Program-made: the position numbers and the translations under genes
Shown here: positions 54,548 through 63,682 of the stretch, piece after piece
Numbering within the stretch: the first letter of the stretch is position 1
Layout: each line of letters starts with the position of its first letter
From: Firmicutes bacterium HGW-Firmicutes-15
GTDB lineage: Bacteria; Bacillota; Syntrophomonadia; Syntrophomonadales; Syntrophomonadaceae
Direction of reading: 5' to 3'
Length of the DNA stretch: 64,000 nucleotides
Assembly (NCBI GenBank): GCA_002840245.1
Contig: PHAA01000024.1
Coordinates: forward strand, 1-64,000
The notes under the pieces: generated by a model
Database searches by the model: none
Seen by the model: only the letters and a program-made list of their open reading frames with translations
Told to the model about the DNA's origin: nothing

Positions 54548-56047
54548 ATGATTGTTAGGAAAGCATTAACAATTGCTGGGTCAGATTCGGGAGGTGGAGC
54601 TGGAATTCAAGCTGATCTGAAGACCTTTGCTGCTATGGGTGTCTATGGCAGCAGTGTAATTACGGCGATTACAGCTCAGAATACCCTTGGAGTTTTAAAA
54701 TCCGCCGGAATATCAGCGACATTGGTGGGTGAACAACTAGATGCGGTTCTCAGCGATATTGGTGCTGATGCTATTAAGACAGGGATGTTATACGACGACG
54801 ATATTATTGAGGTTATTACCAACCGGTTGAATTTTTATCAAATTCCCTCATTGGTGGTAGATCCAGTTATGATATCGACCAGTGGAGATACCTTACTGAA
54901 TTACAGCGGTGTAAATACATTACGCGAAATGCTTTTGCCTATGGCAGATTTTATAACCCCCAATATTGATGAAGCTTCGGCTTTATGTGGTTTTAATATT
55001 GAAAAAGAAAGAGACCTCAATAAAGCCGCCAGAGAACTTCACCATTTAGGCGCCGATTTTGTGATTATTACGGGAATACAACGGGATAAACAGTCCATAG
55101 ATTTTTGCTACGATGGTTACGAGTTTCGAGAATTAAAGGTACCGTTTATTGATACCCTTAATACCCATGGAACTGGATGCTCTTTTTCAGCTGCGTTGAC
55201 TGCTTGTATGGCGCGAGGTGCTTCGCCATGGTCTGCGGTAACCATGGCGAAACAATATGTGACTAGTGGACTCCGCTACACGTATCAGGTTGGAAAAGGT
55301 AGAGGCCCGTTAAACCACATGGCTTCTTTCTTTCCGGGTAACTTGGGAGATATGAATATATTGGAGACTCGCACCGACGCTTTTCGAGACTGGGGAAATA
55401 AACCTGAATTAAACCATTTACCCTTGCTTAATGTGATTATTGGCGGTCCTTTGTGTAATGGAAAAGATTATGCGGAACTAGCCAGACTAGCGGTTAAGAA
55501 CGGGGTGCGGTTGATTCAATTTCGGGAGAAAGAGGGCGATACCCGAGAACTGGTTGAAACGGCCCGGAAAATGTGCTCAGTGTGTCATGAGTATGGTGCC
55601 CTTTTTGTTGTTAATGACCGCGTGGATGTAGCTGTAGCATCTGGGGCTGACGGAGTTCATATTGGCCAAGATGATCTAACGCCACAAATGGCCCGTGCAT
55701 TACTGGGCCCTGAGAAAATTATCGGAGTATCGGCAGTAAATATGGCTGAAGCTGAAGCTGCTGTGGAAGCTGGTGCTGACTATTTAGGAGTAGGGCCTGT
55801 TTATCCTACTGTGAGTAAGGAATGTAGAGTTGATGCTTGTGGTTCGGGACTTTTGGCAGAGATTGTGGCGAGGGTTAATATTCCGGTGGTCGCTATCGGT
55901 GGTATAACGCCGGAAAATACCCTTCCAATTCTAAAGGCAGGGGCTTCGGGAGTTGCTGTTATATCGTCCATTTTGGGAGCCCCAGACCCGGCCCAGGTAT
56001 TACGGCAGTTTATGACCGTGTTAACGCAATTTGGGTACGGTTCTTGA
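54548..56047 (+). CDS. thiDE: Bifunctional HMP-P kinase / thiamine-phosphate synthase (ThiD-ThiE fusion)
   Basis: 499 aa. Residues 1-265 are ThiD: ALTIAGSDSGGGAGIQADLKTF, VDPVMISTSG, DTLNTHGTGCSFSAALTA. Residues about 285-499 are ThiE: RLIQFREKEGDTRELVETA, LFVVNDRVDVAVASGADGVHIGQDD, GVSAVNMAEAEAA, GADYLGVGPVYPT, PVVAIGGITPENTLPILKAGASGVAV. The fusion makes HMP-PP and joins it to thiazole phosphate to give thiamine monophosphate. Directly behind the TPP riboswitch. Confidence 0.94.
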   Translation: MIVRKALTIAGSDSGGGAGIQADLKTFAAMGVYGSSVITAITAQNTLGVLKSAGISATLVGEQLDAVLSDIGADAIKTGMLYDDDIIEVITNRLNFYQIPSLVVDPVMISTSGDTLLNYSGVNTLREMLLPMADFITPNIDEASALCGFNIEKERDLNKAARELHHLGADFVIITGIQRDKQSIDFCYDGYEFRELKVPFIDTLNTHGTGCSFSAALTACMARGASPWSAVTMAKQYVTSGLRYTYQVGKGRGPLNHMASFFPGNLGDMNILETRTDAFRDWGNKPELNHLPLLNVIIGGPLCNGKDYAELARLAVKNGVRLIQFREKEGDTRELVETARKMCSVCHEYGALFVVNDRVDVAVASGADGVHIGQDDLTPQMARALLGPEKIIGVSAVNMAEAEAAVEAGADYLGVGPVYPTVSKECRVDACGSGLLAEIVARVNIPVVAIGGITPENTLPILKAGASGVAVISSILGAPDPAQVLRQFMTVLTQFGYGS

Positions 56048-56161
56048 TGTGCCAAAATATCTTGACATGGTGTGGAGAAGGCCCTTTCAGCTGAAAAAGC
56101 GAGTGATTAAGCCATTTTGAGAAAGCCAAAAATATATTTAATATTTAGGGAGGACATTACT

Positions 56162-57457
56162 TTGACCCAATTGGAAAGTGCAAAACGTGGAGAAATAACC
56201 CCGCAAATGCAGGAAGTAGCCTTACATGAAGGAATTCCGGCAGAAACTATTAGGGAGCGGGTAGCCAGCGGATTGGCTGTTATTCCTTTTAATGAACGAC
56301 ATCAGGGACTAAAAGCCTGTGGCATAGGGTTTGGTTTGCGTACTAAGGTAAATGCTAATCTAGGAACTTCTCAAGTTTTTCCCGAATGGGAAAATGAGAT
56401 AGAAAAAATGGAGGCAGCCCTTGGGGCCGGGGCGGATGCCATTATGGACTTAAGTACCGGGGGTGAGCTCAAGGCCTGCCGCCGGGAAGTCCTGGCGAGA
56501 TGTCCCGTACCTGTAGGTACTGTGCCAGTTTATGAAGCTGCTATAAGAACACGTTTAAAGAATAAACTGGTGGTGGAAATGGAAGCCGATGAATTGTTCC
56601 AGGTTATCGAAGAACATGCTGCTGAAGGGGTAGATTTTGTTACGGTTCACTGTGGGGTTACCCGTAATATTGTAGAGAAAATGAAAAAGCGGCCCCGCTT
56701 GTTGGGGATCGTAAGTCGGGGTGGGGCAATGATGGCTGGATGGATGCTTCACCGGGGTGAAGAAAATCCATTATATGCTCAATTCGACCGACTTCTTGAT
56801 ATTTGTAAAACCTATGATGTTACTTTAAGTTTGGGCGATGGTTTGAGACCGGGATGTCTTGCAGATGCAACCGACCGTGCCCAGATTGAGGAATTAATAG
56901 TATTGGGCGAACTGGTTGAGCGTGCTCGGGAGGCTCAGGTACAGGTTATGGTAGAGGGCCCGGGTCATGTTCCCTTTGACCAGATTGAAGCCAATGTTAA
57001 GCTGCAGAAGCGACTTTGTCATAACGCACCCTTTTATGTGCTGGGTCCATTGGTTACTGATATTGCTGCTGGATATGACCACATAGCCGGAGCCATCGGC
57101 GGTACTCTAGCCGCAGTGGCGGGAGCAGATTTCTTATGTTATGTAACGCCATCCGAGCATCTGGGCTTGCCCACCGCAGAAGATGTTCGTGAGGGAACCA
57201 TCGCTTCACGAATAGCGGCTCATGCAGCTGATATAGTTAAAGGGATACCCGGAGCATGGGCACGGGATTTGGCTATGGCTGAAGCACGCAGGGATTTGAA
57301 CTGGGAAAAACAAATGGAGTTAGCTCTAGATCCCCAGAGAGCACGGAAGGTACGAGCAGATCGAAATCCTGTTCTCCAGGAGGTATGCTCTATGTGTGGG
57401 GAGTTTTGTGCTATAGATCTGGTTAATAAATATCTAGGGAATTCAGGTGAAAAATAA
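56162..57457 (+). CDS. thiC: Phosphomethylpyrimidine synthase ThiC
   Basis: About 431 aa. Radical-SAM enzyme turning aminoimidazole ribotide into [61 protein letters not shown] and the C-terminal cluster CSMCGEFCA (CxxCxxxxC) are all present. TTG at 56162 follows AGGGAGG; the longer frame from 56117 is not family-like. Shorter than proteobacterial ThiC, typical of anaerobes. Confidence 0.95.
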   Translation: MTQLESAKRGEITPQMQEVALHEGIPAETIRERVASGLAVIPFNERHQGLKACGIGFGLRTKVNANLGTSQVFPEWENEIEKMEAALGAGADAIMDLSTGGELKACRREVLARCPVPVGTVPVYEAAIRTRLKNKLVVEMEADELFQVIEEHAAEGVDFVTVHCGVTRNIVEKMKKRPRLLGIVSRGGAMMAGWMLHRGEENPLYAQFDRLLDICKTYDVTLSLGDGLRPGCLADATDRAQIEELIVLGELVERAREAQVQVMVEGPGHVPFDQIEANVKLQKRLCHNAPFYVLGPLVTDIAAGYDHIAGAIGGTLAAVAGADFLCYVTPSEHLGLPTAEDVREGTIASRIAAHAADIVKGIPGAWARDLAMAEARRDLNWEKQMELALDPQRARKVRADRNPVLQEVCSMCGEFCAIDLVNKYLGNSGEK

Positions 57458-57590
57458 GGTGTGGAGACACACCATAACTCGCCACATTAAGGTAAGGGTA
57501 CACACCATAACTTGCCAACCCTGGCGGGCGTCAAGTTAAGGAATGTCCCCGTATAAGGTGACGACTTAAGGAATATCCCAGTATGAGGAG
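57458..57590 (+). repeat. Inverted-orientation GGGGACA-family repeats in the thi operon
   Basis: GGTGTG-GAGA-CACACC at 57458-57473 is a perfect tetraloop hairpin starting on the base after thiC's stop. Then GGTACACACCATAAC, AAGGAATGTCCCCGTAT and AAGGAATATCCCAGTAT, which are reverse complements of the family seen elsewhere. Could act as an mRNA-processing or stability element between thiC and the next gene. Confidence 0.6.
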
Positions 57591-57599
57591 GTTTTATTG

Positions 57600-57887
57600 A
57601 TGGCGGAAGCAAATTTAAGCTTGCAGATATTGCCGGTAGTGGATGAAGACAAGATATATGGAATTGTTGACAAAGTTATCAGCGTTATTAAGGATTCACA
57701 GTTAAAATATGTGGTGGGGCCTATGGAAACTACTATAGAAGGTGACTTGGATACCCTTTTAGGTCTGGTCAAGAAGGCCCTAGAGGTCTGTACGGAAGCA
57801 GAAGTGGCGCGAGTCATAGCAGTAGTGAAAATCGATTATAAACCTAGTGGAGTGACTATTGATGAAAAGATTGGCAAGTATCGGTAA
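57600..57887 (+). CDS. Thiamine-binding protein, MTH1187/YkoF family (DUF77)
   Basis: 95 aa ferredoxin-like fold: LSLQILPVVDEDKIYGIVDKVISVIKDSQLKYVVGPMETTIEG, with C-terminal VKIDYKP. The family binds thiamine or its pyrimidine part and commonly accompanies ThiXYZ-type transporters. ATG 57600 after AGGAGG. Overlaps the permease gene by 26 bases. Confidence 0.85.
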   Translation: MAEANLSLQILPVVDEDKIYGIVDKVISVIKDSQLKYVVGPMETTIEGDLDTLLGLVKKALEVCTEAEVARVIAVVKIDYKPSGVTIDEKIGKYR

Positions 57888-58641
57888 TAAGCTGGCTCCG
57901 TATATAACCGCCTTTCTGCTGCTATCAATATGGGAAGTGGCAGTGAGATTAAACCATTTGCCATCATATATATTACCGAGCCCCCTTCAGATTATAAAAA
58001 CGCTGGCGGGAACATTTCCCTTATTGTTAATGCATACTGCCAGCACATTGGAAGAAGCAATGCTGGGATTTATACTGGCCATTCTCATAGCATTCCTGAC
58101 GGCATTTGTGCTTGACTATTTTTATTGGCTAAACCAGGCGGTATACCCCTTACTCATTGTTTCCCAGACAATACCTATTATTACCCTGGCACCGCTGTTT
58201 CTGATATGGTTTGGATGGGGTTTACTTCCGAAAATAATAGTAGTAATTCTGGTTTGCTTTTTCCCTATAGTTATAAGTCTTTTGAATGGCCTTAATTCGG
58301 TTGACCCGGATCTGATCAACCTTTTCCGTTCCATGGGAGCCAGCAGGATAGCAATTTTCAAGATGGTCAAGCTACCCTCGGCCCTGTCGGTATTTTTCTC
58401 GGGTTTGAAGATATCCGCATCGTACAGTATAATGGCCGCGGTAATAGGAGAATGGCTGGGGGCAGAGCAGGGATTAGGATACTTCATGACCATTGCCCAG
58501 AAATCTTTCAGGGTGGATCGCGTTCTGGCAGCGGTGGTGGTTATTGCGTTATTAAGTTTGTTGGTAGTAAAAGCTATAGACTTGGCTGAATGGTTGGTGG
58601 TGCCATGGAAGCGAAAGCAGGAAGAAAGAGAAATCAATTAA
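57862..58641 (+). CDS. ABC transporter permease, thiamine-precursor uptake (ThiX-like)
   Basis: About 259 aa, six membrane helices, BPD_transp_1 of the SsuC/TauC class; EAA-loop-like segment LINLFRSMGASRIAIFKMVKLPSAL. With ThiY and ThiZ downstream it forms an importer for the formylaminopyrimidine/HMP precursor. Two unrelated genes (thiM, HAD) separate it from them. 58642-58767 holds no gene, only a fragment GGTTGCACTTATACT shared with the repeat field at 36512. Confidence 0.87.
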   Translation: MKRLASIGNKLAPYITAFLLLSIWEVAVRLNHLPSYILPSPLQIIKTLAGTFPLLLMHTASTLEEAMLGFILAILIAFLTAFVLDYFYWLNQAVYPLLIVSQTIPIITLAPLFLIWFGWGLLPKIIVVILVCFFPIVISLLNGLNSVDPDLINLFRSMGASRIAIFKMVKLPSALSVFFSGLKISASYSIMAAVIGEWLGAEQGLGYFMTIAQKSFRVDRVLAAVVVIALLSLLVVKAIDLAEWLVVPWKRKQEEREIN

Positions 58642-58767
58642 GAATAAAGAAAAACCGGCTTGCGCCTAGCTTCTGGCGACGGCGGAACCGTGGTTGCACT
58701 TATACTATCCATCTTATAAAAAATTATAATTTCTGATAGTAAAAAATATTTGTGGAGGTAGTAAGTA

Positions 58768-59574
58768 ATGTTAAGAAAATGTGTGGAAATCTGGGATGAG
58801 GTCAGGTTAAAGACTCCATTAGTTCAATGCATAACTAATTATGTAACTATAAATGATGTAGCTAATATTGTTTTAGCTAGTGGCGCCTCACCGGCTATGG
58901 TTGAGAATCCAAAAGAGGCCGGCGATTTTGCCCGTATTAGCAGTGCGCTCTATTTGAATCTAGGTACTCTTACTGGTGAACAAGAACTGGCGATGCTCGA
59001 AGCAGTTAAAGGAGCATCATTCGCAGGGGTGCCGGTAATAGTAGACCCGGTAGCCTGTGGGGTAATACCGCGTAAAGTAGAGATGTTAGAAAGGCTTATT
59101 GAAAATAGCAAGATTGCTTGCATTAAAGGGAATAGCGCCGAGATCAAAAGCCTGGCAGGAGTAGAAGCCAGCGCCCGGGGGGTTGATTCGCTAGATCAGG
59201 GCGAGGGACTAGAACAAGCCTGCCAAGCCCTAGCGAAAAAGGAACAGACGGTAGTAGCTGCTACCGGAGCCGTTGATGTGGTGGCAGATTACCAACGCTT
59301 GGCTTTTATTAAAAATGGAACTTTTTTATATGCCTCGATTACTGGGGCTGGATGCATGGTTGGAGGAGTTGTAGCTGCATGTATCGGAATAGCTCCTCAA
59401 GAACCGTGGCTGGCAACCATAACCGGCTTAATTGCATTTAATATCGCCGGTGAGCGGACAGCCAGAGTATCTGGAGAAAATCCCGGTAGTTTCCGTAGTT
59501 TGTTATTCGATAATTTATATCATATGCGGGGAGAGGATATCCTTAAAGAAGCACAGGTAGAGTGGAGAAGCTAA
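58768..59574 (+). CDS. thiM: Hydroxyethylthiazole kinase
   Basis: 268 aa. VQCITNYVTINDVANIVLASGASPAMVENPKEA, PVIVDPVACGV, IKGNSAEI, VAATGAVDVV, SITGAGCMVGG (catalytic Cys). Phosphorylates the thiazole alcohol for ThiE, i.e. thiazole salvage. Shine-Dalgarno GTGGAGG. Confidence 0.95.
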   Translation: MLRKCVEIWDEVRLKTPLVQCITNYVTINDVANIVLASGASPAMVENPKEAGDFARISSALYLNLGTLTGEQELAMLEAVKGASFAGVPVIVDPVACGVIPRKVEMLERLIENSKIACIKGNSAEIKSLAGVEASARGVDSLDQGEGLEQACQALAKKEQTVVAATGAVDVVADYQRLAFIKNGTFLYASITGAGCMVGGVVAACIGIAPQEPWLATITGLIAFNIAGERTARVSGENPGSFRSLLFDNLYHMRGEDILKEAQVEWRS

Positions 59575-59590
59575 AGCGAGGTGATAAGAC

Positions 59591-60235
59591 TTGTCTAAGA
59601 AAATAATGTTCTTTATTGATTTTGACGGAACCATTTCCAAAGAAGATGTCTGTTCGACTATGGTGAAGAAATTTGCCTTAGAGGGATGGGAGGAAATTAA
59701 CAACTTGTGGGAGGAAGGGGCGCTATCTACCGAAGAATGTGCCAGTCGTACCTTGGAACTTATCGAGGTGAAACCCGAGGAATTGGAAGCGTTTTTTAAA
59801 ACGGTAGATATTGACGACAGTTTTACGCCTTTTGTCAATTGGACGGAGCATAAACAATTTCCACTGTATATACTGAGTGACGGATATGATAATTACATAA
59901 AAGAGGTTCTAATGCGGCATGGACTAAAACTTACCTATTATGCAAATCATCTGGAATATGAAGAGGGCTGGCAGATAAAATGTCTGCATTTGGATAAGGA
60001 GTGTAAAAAATGTGGGGTATGTAAGACTGGGTTGGTTGAAGAATTGCTGAAACCTGGGTATATAAGCGTTTACATAGGTGATGGTTATTCAGATATATGC
60101 CCGGCAGAGTATTGCAATATTGTATTCGCCAAAGATCACCTGGCCCGTTTATGCCAAGAAAAAGGAATACCTTTTTATCATTATGATGATTTTACTGATG
60201 TACAAAGAATGGTAGAGAAACTTATTAGGGGCTAA
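59591..60235 (+). CDS. HAD-superfamily phosphatase (MtnX-like) in the thiamine operon
   Basis: 214 aa. Motif [11 protein letters not shown], motif II ILSDGYD, motif III K in the LVEELLKPG region, motif IV GDGYSD. Cap and a CKKCGVC cysteine cluster at about 138-144. Related to 2,3-diketo-5-methylthiopentyl-phosphate phosphatase (MtnX), but methionine-salvage genes are absent; between thiM and thiY it may dephosphorylate a thiamine-pathway phosphate. TTG start after AAGCGAGG. Confidence 0.82.
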   Translation: MSKKIMFFIDFDGTISKEDVCSTMVKKFALEGWEEINNLWEEGALSTEECASRTLELIEVKPEELEAFFKTVDIDDSFTPFVNWTEHKQFPLYILSDGYDNYIKEVLMRHGLKLTYYANHLEYEEGWQIKCLHLDKECKKCGVCKTGLVEELLKPGYISVYIGDGYSDICPAEYCNIVFAKDHLARLCQEKGIPFYHYDDFTDVQRMVEKLIRG

Positions 60236-60264
60236 GAAAAAATCCAATTGAGAGGATGTTGATT

Positions 60265-61257
60265 ATGAAGAAGATTGTAGTAGTGGCATTGATTATGAGT
60301 ATCTTGGCAATGGGATTGGCAGGTTGCTCAACCAAAACGAGTGTAAAAAATGACGTTCCCTTACAGAAAGTTACAGTAATGTTAGACTGGTTTCCCAATA
60401 CCAACCATAGTGGATTATATGTTGCCAAAGACCAGGGTTATTATGCCGAGGAAGGTCTGGATGTGAACATAATTCAAGCAGCAGAAGGCGGTAATCCTCA
60501 GCTTATTGCCGCGGGCAAAACCGATTTTGCCATCAGCTATCAGGAAGAAGTTACCATAGCCCGTTCACAGGACATTCCGGTTGTTGCCATAGCAGCAGTT
60601 ATCCAGCATAATACTTCCGGTTTTGCATCGCCGGTGAGTAAAAACATAAAAACTCCCAAGGATTTTGAAGGCAAAACATATGGGGGATGGGGTTCCCCAG
60701 CGGAGACAGCTGTATTAAAAGTATTGATGGATAAGTACGGAGCTGATATAAACAAAGTAAAAATGGTGAATGTAGGCTCGGCCGACTTTTTTGCCAGTAT
60801 GGAGAAAGGCATAGATTTTTCCTGGATATTCGAAGGCTGGACAGGAATTGAGGCAAAGACCAAAGGAATAGACTTGAACTTTATAAAACCTAAGGATGTA
60901 TATAATATTCTAGACTATTATACCCCGGTTATCATTGCCGGTGAGAACATAATATCGCAGGATCCAGAATTGGTTAAAAAGTTTATGAAGGCTACTACCA
61001 AAGGTTATAATTTTGCCATAGATAATCCGGATAAAACCGCCGCTATTCTTATAAAGAGCGTTCCAGAGCTAAATAAGGATCTGGTCATTGCGAGTCAAAC
61101 CTATCTCTCTAAAGAATATAAATCAGATGCCCCGCGCTGGGGAGAAATGAAGTCGGAAGTATGGAAGGACTACGCAGTTTTCATGTTTGTTTACAAGTTG
61201 ATTGATAAGAACATTCAGGTTGAGCAGGCTTTTACTAATAAGTTTCTGCCGGAATAG
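60265..61257 (+). CDS. thiY: ABC transporter substrate-binding lipoprotein ThiY (NMT1/THI5-like)
   Basis: About 330 aa. Lipoprotein signal with lipobox LAGC. Domain signature [35 protein letters not shown] and [13 protein letters not shown] of the NMT1/THI5 pyrimidine-binding family. Binds HMP or N-formyl aminopyrimidine outside the membrane. ATG 60265 is preferred over ATG 60256, which overlaps the Shine-Dalgarno AGAGGA. Confidence 0.92.
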   Translation: MKKIVVVALIMSILAMGLAGCSTKTSVKNDVPLQKVTVMLDWFPNTNHSGLYVAKDQGYYAEEGLDVNIIQAAEGGNPQLIAAGKTDFAISYQEEVTIARSQDIPVVAIAAVIQHNTSGFASPVSKNIKTPKDFEGKTYGGWGSPAETAVLKVLMDKYGADINKVKMVNVGSADFFASMEKGIDFSWIFEGWTGIEAKTKGIDLNFIKPKDVYNILDYYTPVIIAGENIISQDPELVKKFMKATTKGYNFAIDNPDKTAAILIKSVPELNKDLVIASQTYLSKEYKSDAPRWGEMKSEVWKDYAVFMFVYKLIDKNIQVEQAFTNKFLPE

Positions 61258-61268
61258 GAGAAAAGACC

Positions 61269-62006
61269 GTGGCCGGGATAAACGTTTGTAATGTCACTAA
61301 AAGCCTGGACAGGGTAGTTACCCTGTCTAATATCTCATTAAGCGTAGAATGCCACGAATTTGTTGTCATTATTGGTCCGAGCGGTTGTGGTAAGAGTACC
61401 CTCTTAAATATTGTATCGGGATTAATCGTACCAGATCATGGGCGTATTGAGATAGGCAGCGAAGATTGGACGGGGCGTACCGGTAGGATAAGCTATATGC
61501 AGCAAAAGGACCTGCTTTTGCCTTCCCGGAATGTCATGGACAATGTTTGCATCCCTTTACTGCTTAAGGGTATAGATAAAATGCGAGCTAATGAAACCGC
61601 CCAGGCCTATCTTAAAGATTTCGGCCTGGAAGGGTTTGAAAACTACTATCCTCGCCAGCTTTCGGGAGGAATGCGGCAGCGGGCAGCTCTTTTACGTACC
61701 TATTTGTTTACCAGCGACATAATGCTCATGGATGAACCCTTCGCTGGATTGGATGCCATCACCCGGAGGAAGATGCAGTTGTGGTTAAGAGAACTGTGTA
61801 GTACTTACCGACCTTCGGTCCTATTTGTGACCCATGACATTGATGAAGCCTTGCTTCTGGCCGACACCATCTATGTATTTTCACCTCGCCCTGCGCAGAT
61901 AAGCCTTCATATTAAGGTGCAGCCGGGAGTAGGTAGCAAAAACGAAGAATTGAAGCAGGAGATTATGGCAGCTATGGAGGCAGATGAAGATGGAACACAG
62001 TTATGA
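61269..62006 (+). CDS. thiZ: ABC transporter ATP-binding protein ThiZ
   Basis: 245 aa. Walker A GPSGCGKST, signature LSGGMRQRAALLR, Walker B IMLMDEPFAGLDA, switch His in THDIDEAL. SsuB/TauB class. GTG start, 12 bases after thiY. Last gene of the thi operon; no clear terminator before the convergent metallophosphoesterase gene. Confidence 0.92.
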   Translation: MAGINVCNVTKSLDRVVTLSNISLSVECHEFVVIIGPSGCGKSTLLNIVSGLIVPDHGRIEIGSEDWTGRTGRISYMQQKDLLLPSRNVMDNVCIPLLLKGIDKMRANETAQAYLKDFGLEGFENYYPRQLSGGMRQRAALLRTYLFTSDIMLMDEPFAGLDAITRRKMQLWLRELCSTYRPSVLFVTHDIDEALLLADTIYVFSPRPAQISLHIKVQPGVGSKNEELKQEIMAAMEADEDGTQL

Positions 62007-62065
62007 TGGAAGCAAAGTGATAGGCGGGCTCTGAAGATTAGAGAATTGAGAAATCAACTGTTGGT

Positions 62066-63232
62066 TTATTCGGTCGGGGAAAAATGAACCAGAACGTTCA
62101 CTATCTCCGGCCGATTGCCGATACGGATGGGAGGACCCCAGGTTCCGAAACCGCAGGATACGATTGCTTGGAAGTTATTTTTGCGAAGATAGCCCCAATC
62201 TTGTTCGTAAATCGCTCGGGTTATATAATTATTGGGGAATAATTGCCCCAGGTGGGTGTGGCCTGAAAACTGAAGGTCAACACCCTCTTTTTCGGATACA
62301 TCCAGGTTGAAGGGCTCGTGATCCATCAATATGACAGGCAGCTTATGCTTATCAATATCTGCCATTAGGGCGGACAACTCCAGGCGTTCACTCCCATTAA
62401 AACGATGACGGGAAGCGTCGTCTCTTCCTACAACATAAAAACCGTCTCCTACTTCAGTCCATTGATCACGCAGAACCGTAATCCCAGCCCGATTTAGGAA
62501 GCCTATAGTTGCCTCCGCATTGCCGCTAATATATTCGTGGTTGCCCATAGCCGCAAAGGTCCCAAAGCGGGGGTGTAAGCTGCGCAAGGCTTCGGGGAGC
62601 TCTTGCTCTGTTTCCAGGTCTACGCCTTCATCGACAATATCTCCCGGCAGAAGTACCAGGTCTGGTTCCAGAGAGTTAATAATATTGGTCATTTGCTTCA
62701 GGCGATCGATGCCTACAATCCACCCCAGGTGAATATCGGATGCTGCGACTACTCGCATCGTATCCAAAGAGCTGGATTTTTTACTTATAGTAATTTCGTA
62801 ATTGCGAATTACAGGATGCAGGGAGTTCCAGGTACCTACCAGCATTATTATGAAAACCAAGGCCATAACTGCCAGCGTAACGATACTAAAGGAGCCCTGT
62901 AAGCTTGAGGGGAGGAGACCTGTCCATCGATTAATCACACGCAGCAGGTCACAGGCGAGAAGAATTAAAAATAAGTAATACATGGCGGCCAACCAGTAGG
63001 AACCGATGAAGATGACAATCCTGCCCAGGTCATGGGGTAGGAATTGAGCGATAAAACGTCCCAAGGGAAAAGAGAGGGAGAGTAAAACGACTCCCCCGGT
63101 CCAGTACCAGGCCAGTCTCATTGTGATGGGAATATTGTTAAAGGCCTGCCATCCTCTCAAACCGATGTAATAGTTGCATAGGCCGTATAGTAGAAAAAAG
63201 ATGCCGAAAAAAATAGTGAACTTCAGATTCAT
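62066..63232 (-). CDS. Membrane-anchored metallophosphoesterase (YkuE-like)
   Basis: 388 aa. Four to five N-terminal membrane helices (to about residue 140), then a calcineurin-like domain: DIHLGWIVG (DxH), PGDIVDEG (GDxxD), MGNHEY (GNHE), ILMDHEPF, FSGHTHLGQLFP (GHTH). Hydrolyses a phosphoester, possibly lipid-linked (UDP-diacylglucosamine-type family). Minus strand, convergent with thiZ. Confidence 0.88.
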   Translation of the reverse strand: MNLKFTIFFGIFFLLYGLCNYYIGLRGWQAFNNIPITMRLAWYWTGGVVLLSLSFPLGRFIAQFLPHDLGRIVIFIGSYWLAAMYYLFLILLACDLLRVINRWTGLLPSSLQGSFSIVTLAVMALVFIIMLVGTWNSLHPVIRNYEITISKKSSSLDTMRVVAASDIHLGWIVGIDRLKQMTNIINSLEPDLVLLPGDIVDEGVDLETEQELPEALRSLHPRFGTFAAMGNHEYISGNAEATIGFLNRAGITVLRDQWTEVGDGFYVVGRDDASRHRFNGSERLELSALMADIDKHKLPVILMDHEPFNLDVSEKEGVDLQFSGHTHLGQLFPNNYITRAIYEQDWGYLRKNNFQAIVSCGFGTWGPPIRIGNRPEIVNVLVHFSPTE

Positions 63233-63682
63233 AAACTTTATTTTCTCTCCTTGCGGTAGACTTCCGGGAAAAAGACCGTAATTATGGGGATAGCACCCAT
63301 AGCTATTTTACCCCTTGCGCTATGCTTATATTTATCTCAAAACACAATATAATATTGACAATTATTTATCATAATACATCCAATAAATGTGCCCTGTTTC
63401 ATTTTGGACATAAGGAGGATTTTCTTGAAAGGGGGTGAAATAATATAAGTCTTTTCTTCTGCTATACAGGTATTATAATGAGTGTTGATTATTAAATCCA
63501 TAGTTGGGTGAAATTCAGGTTAATTATTGGTGCCAATGCCATGTTTAGTAAACATAACGTGGTAGTATCAATACTGCCTTTCTATTTAGATGATATGAAT
63601 AAGTACAAAGCCAAAATTACTGGCAACGGTAACACAGCAATCCGCCCGTAAGAGGGACTGCTCAAGCCGTTAGAAAAACCAA
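63233..63682. other. Intergenic region without recognised gene
   Basis: AT-rich. A strong Shine-Dalgarno AAGGAGG near 63414 precedes only a seven-codon frame (TTG to TAA), and no longer frame with a plausible start is seen. Ends where the repeat field starts. Confidence 0.5.
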
